From Diprion similis (Eukaryota; Arthropoda; Insecta; Hymenoptera; Diprionidae), in contig NC_060110.1 of the NCBI RefSeq assembly GCF_021155765.1, forward strand, positions 1,054,001 to 1,118,000: DNA of 64,000 nucleotides, written 5' to 3'. Shown here piece after piece: positions 14,402 to 28,470 of the stretch (position 1 is the first letter of the stretch; each line of letters opens with the position of its first letter). Position numbers and translations under genes: made by a program. The notes under the pieces are model-generated. The model saw nothing but the letters and a program-made list of their open reading frames with translations. It searched no databases and was not told where the DNA came from.

Positions 14402-17400
14402 ATACATCCGTGAGAGGCGACATCTCATGGATTCCTGTTAAACTACTTTCACACAGGATTCTAGTTCAGAAGACCAACGAACTTTGTGTATAATAATAAA
14501 ATAGGAACGCGTCTATCGCTGGCAAAAATAGGAATGAAGAATTCACTTGTAATGAATAAAAAAAGAAAGATATCAGTTTGTTGTCGACTCAGCCTGGAAG
14601 AATTCTTCTCGTTCTCCGAACGAAGGATGCCAATTAAGGACGAAATGCTCGCAACTAATATACCGACTTACCAAATCGTCCTCAAAATCGTCATCGTCGT
14701 CGTCTGAATCAGAACACCCACGAAGTCTGCGTACCTTTTTCTTAACCTCCTTCTTGACGACCCTAGTAATCATGCTTTCTGGCTGCGTGAAATTAACACA
14801 AGAATAACAATGGAAAAAAGAAGTCAAGAATAATATCCTATCCCGGAAGTTGGTAGACGGATATCGATAAATTTCTACGAGTACCAGCTTACAGCAATTT
14901 TCAAAATACAGATGAGATCGAACTAACGGATCGGATCTAGCCAACGGGTTACTTACTACATGATCCAACGATACACTGGAATGAAAATACAAGCTAAGGG
15001 GTGTTTCTCCAAGCGTTGCCACTACACAAACACTGATCACGTGTACGATGTTGAAGTCAATAAGTTTATCGCAACGAAAGTTTGGACAGAAAAAAAAAAA
15101 ACAAATCACCGTTTTCCATTTTTAAGGTGCTTATAAAGACCCGTTGTACACCTCGAAAACGCGGGGATGAAAAACTCCTATACCGCTCAAGCGATCAGAG
15201 TGAAACTTGGGCAGTTAATGCCTTATTTTGGCAAAAAGTGGAGCGTCTTTTTAAATTTTCAAAATTTGGAAAAAAAATTTACAGATTGGTTACCACCCAC
15301 AGAAATTGGCCAAATTTTCACAGTTACACTAAATGGATCGAACTATCCGATATGATGCCACTCGGCGGTGATGAATCACACATTTTGAGCCCAGTCCCAT
15401 GAGATTTGATGGTGAAATGACGATATGGCAACTGATCTGGTTTTCGATTATGAAGAACACCGAAATCTCATTTTGGCGACATTTGTTACCGACATTACGC
15501 GCATGCCGGTAATGTATGCGTGTAATGTCGGTAAAAAATTACCGGCAGGCATGAAAGGTCGGCAACAAATGTCGCCAAAATGAGATTTCGGTGTTCTTCA
15601 TAATCGAAAACCAGATCAGCTGCCATATCGTCATTTCGCAATCATATCTCATGGGACTGGGCTCAAAATGTGTGATTCATCACCGCCGAGTGGCATCATA
15701 TCGGATAGTTCGATCCATTTAGTGTAACTGTGAAAATTTGGGCACTTTTTTCAGGGACTGCAGTTCACTTCAAGATTGGATTTGCGATTACCGCAGAATA
15801 ATTAACGGGTTCAAATAATTTTCACTGATTTCAAATACGATTTACTATTACGAATGAATTATGCATGATATCTAGATAAACGCTGGATTATTATATCAAT
15901 AATTTGACATGATTTTCGATAGTTTCGACGGTCGTAGGGTTAAGAATTTTTTTTTTTTTTTATCTCAAGACTTGAACAATTTCATACGTTACTACGATGA
16001 CATCATGAAATTTCAAGAGATATATCAAATGATATAATATAACCGACGATTGAAACTTTTTAAGGCCATCGTGACTGTACGAATTTCAACGATCTTATAC
16101 GATTCTTAACGATTACAAGTGACGTCATTCTCATTACGTATAAGGCATAACCAGACGCGCCCCTCGAATTACTTGACTCCAAAGAGACACGAAACCTCTT
16201 TACTGTTATAATTATTATCATTATTAAAATCAATAGTGAACAATTACGCGACCAAAGAAGCAGAATAAAATTAGTATCGGTCTAAGATTCAACCAGCTTT
16301 CAATGTGTTGCAGAGAACGAGTTGAATTGTCTGAAATTTTACGGTTCGAGAAGCGTGAAAATGCGTTCAGCGGTTAGACATTCTCCTTAAATGCTGTGCA
16401 ACAATGTCATCCAGCAGATTCTGATTACACAGGACAATAAATAGAAAAAAAAACATTTGCTTGAGATAAATGGAAGTCTCCAAAACGTATTTTGGGATAC
16501 TGAATTCGAATCCATTGAGCTTTGGCCTCCGGCACGTCAGGATTTTCCTGCAATCGTAAAGAACGTGCTAAAGATAGATTTTTTTTTTGGATTGATAGGG
16601 TTTGTGGTTTCGAGATTCACAGATCAGAGTTCGTGAGTTTTTAGGTTTTTAGATTTGGGGGCTTGGGGAGTGATAATTTAATTGATGTAGACATGTCAGA
16701 CCTTTTTTCAAACAAGATCACATCCGAGAAAATCTATTTTCAGCAGGTTTTTTGCAATTGCAGGAAAAAAGCAATCCTGACGGGCTGCAGGTAAAAGCTC
16801 AACGAATTCGAATTCAGCATCCCAAAATACGTATAGGAGACGTGAATTTTTTTTGTTTAATTTGTGATCCTTTGTTATTAATATATTCGAAGAGCGATTA
16901 CGAAATTAAAATAAGTGCCTGATCCAACTGACGCTAATTACTTAACCGCCATGTATCATTAGGCTGAAGAAATTCTTCCGGATTATTTCAACATTTGAAC
17001 AACGTGTTCGTACACAATGAGACTGCGTCATCGTGCGCATTTGTCAGAATAAAATTTTATCGCGTATGTACTAAAATCATGTGTATGCCTGACGTTATAT
17101 TCAATCTCCTCGTTGCCGTACTTGCCGCGAAATTAAGGAGGTCAACTAATTAACTCTCTTAACAACTAAACACACCACGCGTAATAGTTATTATACATAT
17201 ATAGATATATATATATATAGATAACTGGACAACGTTTCGGGTTTTTACACGAGTAGCTCATTTTTACTTTCAAATATTAGTCTTCAGTTATAATTTTATA
17301 CTTATAATACCTTAATATTGGTAAGGAACAAAAGAAAATGAAAAATATTCTCTCGACCCCTTAAATTGACTCGAAATACTAAAAAATTATTTTTAAACGT

Positions 17401-20158
17401 GAAATCCGCTCTTAATTTTAATATTAAACCGTGTCCCAAAGGCCCCTTCATGGAGTTATAATCTCAAAAAAAAAAAGAAAAAAAAAAGAGATACGACGAC
17501 GGAAGATTTTTGATATTCTTCTTTGATTTTTAATTTATGTAATTTTTAATATACAATTGAATAAAAAAGTAGTTTATAAAATATGTAAACCTCTTGTTTT
17601 TGTTGAAATTTTTTTTTTAAATAATTTTGGGTCGGCACTCTATTGATTGGAATGGCAATTTTTTCGTCTGGAACTCGGAGAATGATCGTCAGTTGAGTTA
17701 TTGTGTCTCGGAGAACAATCGGATTGAAGACAAAATATTAAGAATAGAAAACTCAAAGGTTTTGAACTTACTTTTTAACGCAAAAAAAAAAAAATAAAAA
17801 TAATCAATCACGTCTCTTATCTCATCTATACGAGTTTTTCGTTGATTTAAAAAATCGCCTTTCGATATACTAATTTTTTCGCGATAATTAGCCATGACAT
17901 GCCTTCATTGCATGAAGTAATAACCATGCCTCGTTATTCAATACAAAATTTTTTCTATTCAGCCATTTTTACACAAGAAAACTTTTCGGAGCAGGAAAAA
18001 TTCGCAAGAATTATACACGCAGTTGCTGCAAATGTTCGTACGTTGTGTTGGCACACAAGAGTAACGAAACAAATTCAAAAAAAAAAAGAAAAAAAAGAAA
18101 AAAGAAAACGAAAAAAAAAGATAATATCGACAGGTTCGTGTGAAGCAATTGTTTACCTTCATACACTCAGTGCGAAGCTTACAACTTTTATTTGTCATTT
18201 GGAGTCTTTGTTTACACGGTATAGAAGTCAGGCAAAGTATTTTGAATTCGTTTCGACAGTCTTACATGCGAATAGTACCTACGTGGTAAATTTTTTGTGA
18301 ATTTTTCCTGTTCCAAAAAGTTTTAACGTGTAAAATTGACCGAATATAAAGAACTTCGTATTGAAAGTGAACAAGGCATGATAAATATGGTCTGGTCAGT
18401 GCGGAGGCGATTTTTTTTTTTTTTCAACGAAAAACTCGTACAGATAAGATAAGAGACGTGATTGATTCTTTTTTTCTTTTTTTTTTTCTTTTTTTTTGAG
18501 TTAAAGAGCAAGTTATTTGAATGCTTAAACTTTTTTTCTGTTTAAGGGTGGACAAGAGTTTGAGTTTCCCAGAAAAAAAATCAACATATTTTTGTGATTT
18601 TTTTTACAAACTACTTTATTTAATAATATTTTTAAACATATTGTACATTATTGAGCATTATTCTAAGAATATTCTGCTACATTTTCATAAAGAAATATTG
18701 AAAATTCAACCAGTATTAGTGGTGAGAACCGCGTCACCTCAAAAGAAAAGGTTTCACATGCGGTAGTCAAAATTTTTTGAAAACCTTCGAACCGATTTCG
18801 CCTAATCTTTGCACACTTCATTTACATACTAAATACTAGTTTCTGAACGGAGGATATTATTTTTATTTATTTTTTTCAATTACAACTTAACTTTTTTAAT
18901 TAAACAAAAAGAGCAAATCAGAGTTTTTTGAATGCACCTATACCAAAAATTTAAAAACGACTATTTTGTCAATTCTTTCGTTCAAATTCAAGATAAACGT
19001 ATATACTAAAAAAATCTCTTTGGTTTTTTAATTTCAGATGAAGCAATCGTGAATTATCCTGACTAGCGCGCATAGAAACTTTTTTTTTTTTTTGATGTGA
19101 CTCGGTTCTCACCACCACCACTGGCTGAATTACCAATATTTATTTTACGAAAATCTAACAGAATATTCTTAGAATAATGCTTAATAATGTATAATAAGTT
19201 TAAAAATATTAATAAATAACTGTGCTCTGTAAAAAAAAAAAAACACACAGAAATATGCTTTTTTTGGTATCTCAGACCCTTGTCCTCCCTTAATATTTTA
19301 TAAATAATTGACCCTCCACTCATCAGAGTCCCGATCCAAAATTATATGGAAATTTTTTTTTTTTTTTTAACAAAACTCAATTAACAAAAATGCAATACTG
19401 GAGTGAAAAAAATCGTATGAAACTTTGCTGAGAAAAAAAAAAAAAAAAAATGAAAATGTAGGTTTTGATATCCTTTTCGAGTTTACAATAGGAAAAAACG
19501 AGAAATTTTTTTTTCACAAAGATGCGGGGTTAATTTCCGGCGGTTAAAAAGTAGCCGAAAAACGGCCATGTTGAAAGAAAAGTACACGAAAAAAAAAAAA
19601 AAAAAAAAATTGTAGAGAATTTTCAAAAAAAAAAAGGAAAATAAAGGTAAATTTTTCTTTATTTTTGAATCAGCTATTTAAATTTAAGTGCGGCAAGAAA
19701 TTTTTACCGATGTAACCAAACTTTTAGCAGCCGGCCGTGTATGTATTTAAAAATTGCAAACTTTTCCATCTGCATTTTGTTGAATGCATGGAATTGTTAT
19801 TGATTCAAGGTCAGGACCAGTATAATATATCCTCCTGATATAAACCACGAAACATTCTAAAGATCTAAAAGGATTGTAAATACGGGTGAGGCCAAACCGT
19901 GAGTCATGAGTGACGAATTGACAAACTCTAAGTGAATGGAGTTTTATTTTAAAAGATGAGTCTCGAGGATCGCGAGATAAAAAGATATTACACATGTCCT
20001 CGTTATATGTGTACACATATATTTATACACGATTAATCAGGTGCCTAATGCATAAAAATGTTTTTTTCTTAACTTCTAGAAATATTTTTAAGGTAAAATA
20101 TCAGAATAAGGAAAATCTAAAAGAATTTTTCAACATTTATTACACGGCTAACGTTACT

Positions 20159-20193
<35 letters not shown>

Positions 20194-22863
20194 TCATAAT
20201 AATTATATAATTCATATATAAATTCTCAATAATATTTTATGAGAATAAATGATTTCTAACTATATATATATGTTAGAAATCATTTATTCTCATAAAATAT
20301 TATTGAGAATTTATATATGAATTTATTTATATGAATAAGTCGAGGATAAATAAACAAGACAGAAAATTGCGAAGATTGAAGTAATTTGAAAGAAGTAAAA
20401 ATAGGCAAAAAAATAATACAAAGAATTATACTCTAAAAAAAAAGAATGACTCTATGAAATTATTGAAATTAGTATTATTATTACGCGACGAGATAAATAA
20501 TTCTCACCATAGAGCAGAAAATACTGGATTCTGTCGTTTAATCCAATCTGCATGTTTCCGCGTGTGTTTTATAAGGTGTATATATATGAGTAAAACGAAC
20601 GATATATGCATACATCCTGCGAAAAACAGAACAGATCAAATGAGTTACATACGTTATAGGTTATTTACGTAACTCCACCTGTTTGCATAATAACACCGAC
20701 GGCGACGACTACTACTACTACTACTACTACTACTGCTATTACTACTACTATCGGTAACGGATCATTTGACCCTGTAGTTGATCGAACTTTGATCAAAGTG
20801 TTAAGTAGATAAAAATGTGTATTATTATTATAATTTCGGGAGGTTAAATGAGGCAAATTTGTCACACAAATTGTTCGTTGCGTAATTTAGAAAGAAAAAA
20901 CAATATTACGCTGTTATGACGTAGACTTGAAAATGCAGGTATAGGATTACCTATTTACCTATTTTAAATTTTAAATTCCCTATATTTGAATAGAATAATA
21001 GGTCGAATATGTGTAATAAATAAAGTCTTGGAAATTTTATTTCGACGTCTGTTTATTGATATAATTATTCATTAAATTTTTTTTTCTTCTTATTTTCATG
21101 GCCAAGGGATCTAGAATCGACGCAGAATGCCCCATACATAAAACCCGCGTCGGTTGATTATAAATTATAATTCTTATCTCCTAGCTGAGATAAATAAATT
21201 CAAAAAATTTGTACCAAGAAATAGAGTTTTTTTTTTTTTTTTTTCACGTCTTTTTCCGTGTTTCTTTTACCCATATATTTATGATTGCGTGTGTACTTAA
21301 TTGAAAAATGCGGTAAACTAGGTAATGGAGGGAAAAAAACTGCTGCGCTCAGTGCGCGTGCAGATGGATATGGAAGTAGAAAGAAACATAAAAACGAGAC
21401 ATAAAATATGCGTGTGTGTAGTTTTTGCTTGCAGCAACCATCGTGACATACTGAATAAAACTTAGTTTCTCGCCAACAATCAGGATCTTACGTTATTATT
21501 ATACAGGTCAAATGTATGTCGCGTAAGAGAGAAGAAATCTTTAGTTATGATAAACTGTACAGTTTTCAATAATTATACTTTAATTTTTTAACCATACAAC
21601 CGTAATAAATAAATAAATTTTTTAAGCCATAAACAGAAAATTTAATCTAATGTGTTAGTATTTTTTTCTTTCATTTTCTTCGTGTAACAATTGTAACAAT
21701 TTGATGTTGGTGCAGGAATAAGTCGATGTTTAATTGAAGAAATATAATAAACTTATAGATTCAACGTTGGTATAATAAGAAAATTTAATTTCGATAGTTT
21801 TAATCACACTGAATAGTTACTCGTATACCATATTTTCTTGTAATTTTGAAAATATTCAAACAAGATATTTCTTTGAGACATTTTTCTGTAAACGATTTAA
21901 TATCAGGCATAACGTGCACGTAAAGCTTTTGAAGAGTAGCGAATGAACCGGCAATCATCGTTAGAATCGCGATTGTGTCAAGGTGAAGGTGCGTTGTGGG
22001 GTGAAAGCCGCCAACCATGACGACAACCGACCGACATTCGCGACTAGCGTTTAATTAATTTTGTTCCGAATCTAAACTCGAATCAGTCGTTGGAAAAAAA
22101 TTAAAAAAAAATAAAATAAAAACATTAACCGGTGAAAGTGCTATCGAGAGATATAATATATCTAATACGAAAGAACGATGAAAATTTTGCATAAAAATCC
22201 AACAAAATTTATTATACAGCGAGGTATATTGTTTTTAGTTTATGTCATTTATTTATTTATTTTTTTTTTCTTTTGCAGTAAGTACTCGTGTAGAATATTG
22301 CATTTTATTTGTTTAATCCGAGTTTATTAATCATGAGTTACGTAAAATCATCGACTGAAGTTCAATTGAATTCACAGTTAACGGATCATACGATTCGCAT
22401 GTATATATATATAACGCATAACATTCGTAGCGATCTGGGACATTTCGTGCCTTGACTGATCGAACAAACCGCAATACTTTTACATTTCTCGTTAGCACGT
22501 GAATCGTTTACTTAAGAATTCTTGGAACTTGTAAAATCTTACGTCACTTGCGATAATTATTTATTTTTTTTTTTTTTTACGTTTTTTATTCTTTCACGTA
22601 TTGTTGTACTGATTTTAAAGAACGTTAATCAGTAAAATATATTTGAAAGAAGTATAATATAAAAAAAAAACGTTCAGTTTTTGTCGTCGAAAAACGACTG
22701 TTACATAATACCGTTAAAAAATATGTACACACAAGTATCTGGATAAAAAAAAATATATACCTGAGTAATAATTAACAAAATTTTGAAAATCTGTAAAAAT
22801 AAAGTTTGAAGAAAAGTCATTGTAAGAAATTTTTGTCTCCTCTTAGAATTACACAGGTATTTT

Positions 22864-22896
<33 letters not shown>

Positions 22897-25800
22897 CATC
22901 AATAATTAAACTCATGGATAAAATATCCGTCAAATTGACATGGAATGCCCTACGTATCGAGATTCTCGTTCGCTGCAAGGTAGGTGATGACTACTACACA
23001 CTTTGCTGCGTATACGGTTACAGATGCTCAGGACATGAGGCAATCTGGGCTGAGGACCTCGGGAGATAAGGTAAAGTGGATATACATATATACATATATA
23101 GTGTATATACCTTATAAATATATGTATATAGTTACGCACGTATCCGGTGAGAATAGCGGTGACATCACAAAGTGTCCCTCCACACGTGTTATTTTTCATT
23201 TCTTATTTCTTTTTTCTCTCTCCCTCTCCATACATACACGCGTAATTTTTTTCTTATCGCGGTGGAAATGAGCGGTTCATCTCAAGAGAGAGCTCAACGC
23301 GACAGAGACGAGGACTCGTTTCAACTTATTCTCGCCTTCTTTATAAATATATTCACACACATGATGCGTGTCACGTATATGGATATATATGGTAAGTTTA
23401 GAAATTTATGTGGCCAATCGGTGTCCATGTGATCACGTAACGCAAGGTGTAAAATTATATTAAGTATGTAATATTTATTTTTTCATCCTGAATTTAGTGA
23501 TAAATTAATATCGTTAAATTATCCTCCAATAATTTTCGATAGTTTAAAAAAGCGAGGATAATGGGTTACATATTTGGATCCTAAGGACGCTACGTTTACG
23601 TATATATACAAGCGGCAAATCCCACGTGACATGGACCGGTTTCTGGCCGATGCGATGCAGTCTCAACGCGTTCACATATTTCATTAGGTACCTACTCGTG
23701 AGGAAAATATTTTTTCTCTGAACATAAAGGCGAGCCGAGAAAGTTTTACCAGCTCCTGCAGCCGATGTACAATAAGTTTCGTTTCGTGTTGAGGTAAATG
23801 TTATATACTCGAATAAAGTTTTCATATAAACAATCTACAACTTTTTGCAGTTGGTTAACAAAAAAAAAAAAAAAAACAAGTTATTAAAAATTTTCCAATT
23901 TTTGCGGTTTAAAATTTCTTTTACATATCAATTGTTAGAAAAATTTCAAAGCTAAATACATTTTTTCACTCTATATATATATATACCAATTATATAATAT
24001 AATAAATAAACTATTATTACAAAGTAGAGCGACGACGACGTTGCCGACAAACGGTGTTTGTGAATCGCGGTTCGTACAGATGTTAATTAAAACGACGTTC
24101 AGGTTAAGGATAATTAATCGTTGATATTGATATGTTCGGTCGTGCGGTTAAAAAAAAACCCACAAATTTTCCTGCACTCACTGGCACCAGACCACCACAG
24201 AGTTAATGTACACAAAATTATCCTATATAATGTATAATACGAGGTATAATACTACCGTACAATTACGCTACGCCGTAAAATTACATAATTTCCGAGCTCT
24301 ACATGTCTATATCGTACATACATATACAAAAAAAAAAAAATAATAATAATAATTGTAATGAAAATTAATTATGTATATCGTGAGATTTAGAATTTTAATA
24401 TTATACAGATTAGTAGCAGGTTAGTGTCGAAGCGGATTAATTAATTATCGATAAAGACTAGTGAGAAGCTCGTATTTTTTTTTCTCAACACATATTAAAT
24501 ATCGAAAGCGAGTTATCAGTAAAAACACTGCATGAGCTCGAGTAAATTCATTCGCAAAAAATATTACTCAAACCCTCGAATATGAAAAAACCGTTCAAAC
24601 ACACAAGGGAACTAAAGAGTGCGCTGACCCAAGATCAAGATGGCGACTCTAGTGGTATACGCTTGCGATCGTATTTCGGCTCTAACATGATTTTCAACGC
24701 TCGTCGATCGCGAAACGTTCATTCACGCCAAAGAATACGATGGCAAGCGTAGTTTTAGCCAGTAAATTTCATCTCCGAGGGGCGTCCAAGCATATAATTA
24801 ACGAACGAAAATTCACCAAAGATCCGTGGAATGGGTTCAATCTCAAATCAGCAGCGTCGTTATTATTCATCTTGTTACTCGGTCTTACCTTTTTGTAGAG
24901 CTTAATCCACGTAAGATCGCCCTTGCTGTCTGTGTACTGCAGACCGAAGAACCAGACCTCCCTTAGACCAATAGTCTTGACAACCTGGTCGAAGAGTTGT
25001 TTCCCTGTCGTCGTCTGCTGGATCGCGAACTCGAGTTCCGCGTCCATCGTCGTCACCCTCACATTCGTCTGTTAAAAACGAAAAAAATCAAAATCGATTA
25101 TTCTTTTTTTAAAGCTTTCCCCACCTTCGCCTTAAAACGTATTTTATAAAGTTATACATTTGCAACGTCATATACTATACTAACAATACATAACTTGAAT
25201 AACTATGAATAAATATTTTATCAAAAAACTTCTCAAAAATATATAAGTTCTTAATCTGTTACGATTCTGAGAGTACATATCTCTAAACATTGTGATGAAA
25301 AGTAAGAACTAAAGAGCAAAAAGCAGAAGAAGAAGAAGAAGAAGAAGAAGAGGAGGTCTCGGAGTACAACAGGTGGCCTTCAGGGCGAGAAACTAAACCG
25401 CGGCGGTATAGCCACAAGGTAATACCCATACATATAACCACACGATTGTTAATCGTAAGATCTGAATGATGCTTGTGAGTATAATACGGGACTCGTATAA
25501 AACAACACAGCTATTACGAAATGCATCTTGGTGAATAATTGGAAATTATTATACGTTACGCAACGATCTGCTGTACAGAAATACGCGCATATAATTATAT
25601 CTACATCGGCGAATGAAAAGAGAAAAAAAAAAAAAAAAAAAGAAAAAAAAACTAATGTAAGTATACTGCATATTATAACATAGGTAAGTTTTGAACATCG
25701 TCATGCAGCCATTTACACGCCATTGCATTAACATACACCTTCGGACCTTGGTTTTTTTAAATTCATATCTTACGTCTATAGCGCGTAAATAAATGGCATC

Positions 25801-27920
25801 CCGGACTTTATATTCAAGTAGATAATATGCACGCCTCGGCTAATTATCGGCAAGAAAATATATAATAATAGACGCAGTGTGATATTAAATTCTTGATAAT
25901 ACGACGGAAGGCGTTTATATATATGGGGCATTCCGTGACATAGCGATTAAGATTCTACATCGATGTCTCAGATTGAAATTTTAATTTGTTTCAGAATTTT
26001 TTGAAAAATTTGTTACGCATATTTTACGGACGAATGAAACTTGAGTCGCTTTACAACGAGGATAACGAAAGAAGGAGTTTTACGTTAATACGTTATAGCT
26101 TCAAGCTACCGTGAGAACGAATTTGAGGCTTCTTTTGTTCCTCGAGACTATAAGGGTGTATATAACACGCACCTTTATGCATTATACTGATTTTCTCACG
26201 CAGGAATTCTTTCTTTTTTTTTTTATACCTGTTTCATGATGCGTGGTACCGACAATAAACTTCTAGTTCGATAATGACAATCGCGGATTCGTGGATATCG
26301 AATTTCATTTTTTCCCACATCAATACTTGAATCTTTTGAAAGAGTTGGAAAAGTAAATTGAAATAATTTCGGAGTAAAATTCACATGTAGAATATTGTAA
26401 TTCGAAAGAATTGTCGTTTAATTTTTTTCCCGAACTATTGGAGAAAAAAAAAAGTTAAACACGAGTATAATGATCGATTCGATAATTCCCTGTGCAAACA
26501 AAACTGAATAATTATGTACAGTTCGCCTTATACAATCGTTAGAAACAAGTGCCATTAATTGTGCTCCAAATAACGACGCTCGTTTGTTTAACAATGAGAC
26601 ATTAATTGCGTGTAACGGACGAATGCAAAATCTAATTTCAAAGTTTAGCGTACAGTACAAAGTAATCGAATAATGGATTCAATTTTTTTTTTCTTTCATA
26701 TATGTATGTATAAAATTTCGTCGAATCGTACCATTTTAGCACCGGCCACCATTGTAGACGAGATCCCGAAGGAGAATCAGACGGATCGACGACGCTACGC
26801 CTCAGGTTTAAAAACGAGGGGTGAAAATTTGAAGAAACCGATATCCGTCGATTGCCAGATGTTATAATTATCCAGGGATGCACGAGCCGGTTGAAATAAT
26901 CCGCACAAAAAACCGAACAACCACTCTTATTCAAACACTCTCGCTTTTACTTCCTCCTCCGGCTCGTTTTCCTTCTTTCGAAAAAAGAAGAAAAAGAAGA
27001 AGAAAAAAAAAAATAAAATAAAGACCCTGAACCGCGGAATTCACCCCACACACTTAACAAACCCCGCGACAACGATAAGATTCGAAAAAACTATTTGAAA
27101 AGTGAAACAGCAGAGCGAGCAAAGGCTTGATCAATCGAGCAGATGAAGTGAACACAAACTGCGCTCAACTTCTCGCCGTTCGAACAACGCGAAGAAAGAA
27201 GACGTTGGTCACGTGACGACGCCGGTTAACCGCCGGCTCTTTTTTCACCCGATTGAAGTGGGGATAAGACTGATGCAGGTTGGCCAATCCCCTCGGCCGT
27301 CGACGTTAGTTTGGTTTGTTCGTTGAGAACGGCGAGCGCCCCTTGAATTTTATTATGGAGAGAAACGACGAGGTACAAGATGCATACCTACCCCATCTCG
27401 GAAGATAAGAAAGGGGATCTAAAATGCCGACGTGATTAGTTTCAAGTTCCGAATTTGATGCGATGATCAACTTTGCGTCAACTTTTGCAATTGCTTTCTA
27501 AAGCACGCGCCACCTGTTTGAGTTTGCTGTATTCTTTGATTCTTGTTTAATGTTCCTTTTTTTTTCATTATGTTGACGATACTGTCACGGTTGATTATTT
27601 TTTAATTCCAATTATTAGAACTTGACCGCGGTCGGAACGTTAAGGCACAATTTAGTTTCAGTTCAGTACAATTGAAGTGGAATTTTTTTTTTACAATAGA
27701 TGCAACTCCTAAAACTTATCCTTGGACGACTTTCCAAGATTATGAGGTTGAAGTTGTAAACGTTAACCTAACGATGCATCCGTGCGAAAAATAGTTTGAA
27801 ATTTCGCCAACTTAGAATACCGTATCCAAATTGTATTTCTAAAATTGCAAAATGGTGATGTTTTCGTTTCTTTCTTGATGATGAAACTGTAATTAGAATT
27901 GGAATTATTTTCCGCAGGCA

Positions 27921-27971
<51 letters not shown>

Positions 27972-28434
27972 GTACGAAAGTGACGGTGCTAAAAATCAAA
28001 ATTTAAATTTAGGAAGTTAATGCTCTTCTCATCTTGTGACATAATATTTTATGAAAAAATTCATCGTTCCAGTAACGTTACGAACTTTAATAATCGCATA
28101 ACGGCATCAGCTATCTCGACTATTTTCCAGCGTTTAAATTCTATTACCAGATATATTTCAAAAAACTCTTTTTTAATCTATCTCTAAAAGTTTAATTAAC
28201 GAAGCTTTTATGTTTCCAATTGACTCAATCCATTATTCTAAGTCAAACATATCAATCTGAATAAACATCCCTGCATCACAAGTAAAAATATTCTTATATA
28301 TAAACAAGAAAAGAAAAAGAATATAATGATTCGAATTCAATGTCAAAATCTAGCTCCCAGATTCTAGAAACTGTTAAAAATCACGTCATGGGTATTACTA
28401 CACGCCGATATGTATAATACTTATATCCTGCCAC

Positions 28435-28470
<36 letters not shown>

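Noticed and set aside
14573..15109. 178-aa minus-strand ORF as a single-exon gene
   Set aside because: Only the 14672-14782 part has exon character; the rest is chance open frame through splice sites.
15082..15402. 106-aa plus-strand ORF as a gene
   Set aside because: Ends inside the arm of a palindromic element and matches no family.
17899..18300. 133-aa plus-strand ORF
   Set aside because: Driven by a long A-run (Lys-rich) with no family similarity and no splice sites of note.
21800..22018. ORF beginning [13 protein letters not shown] as an alternative Moesin start
   Set aside because: No donor in phase and no ERM-like sequence.
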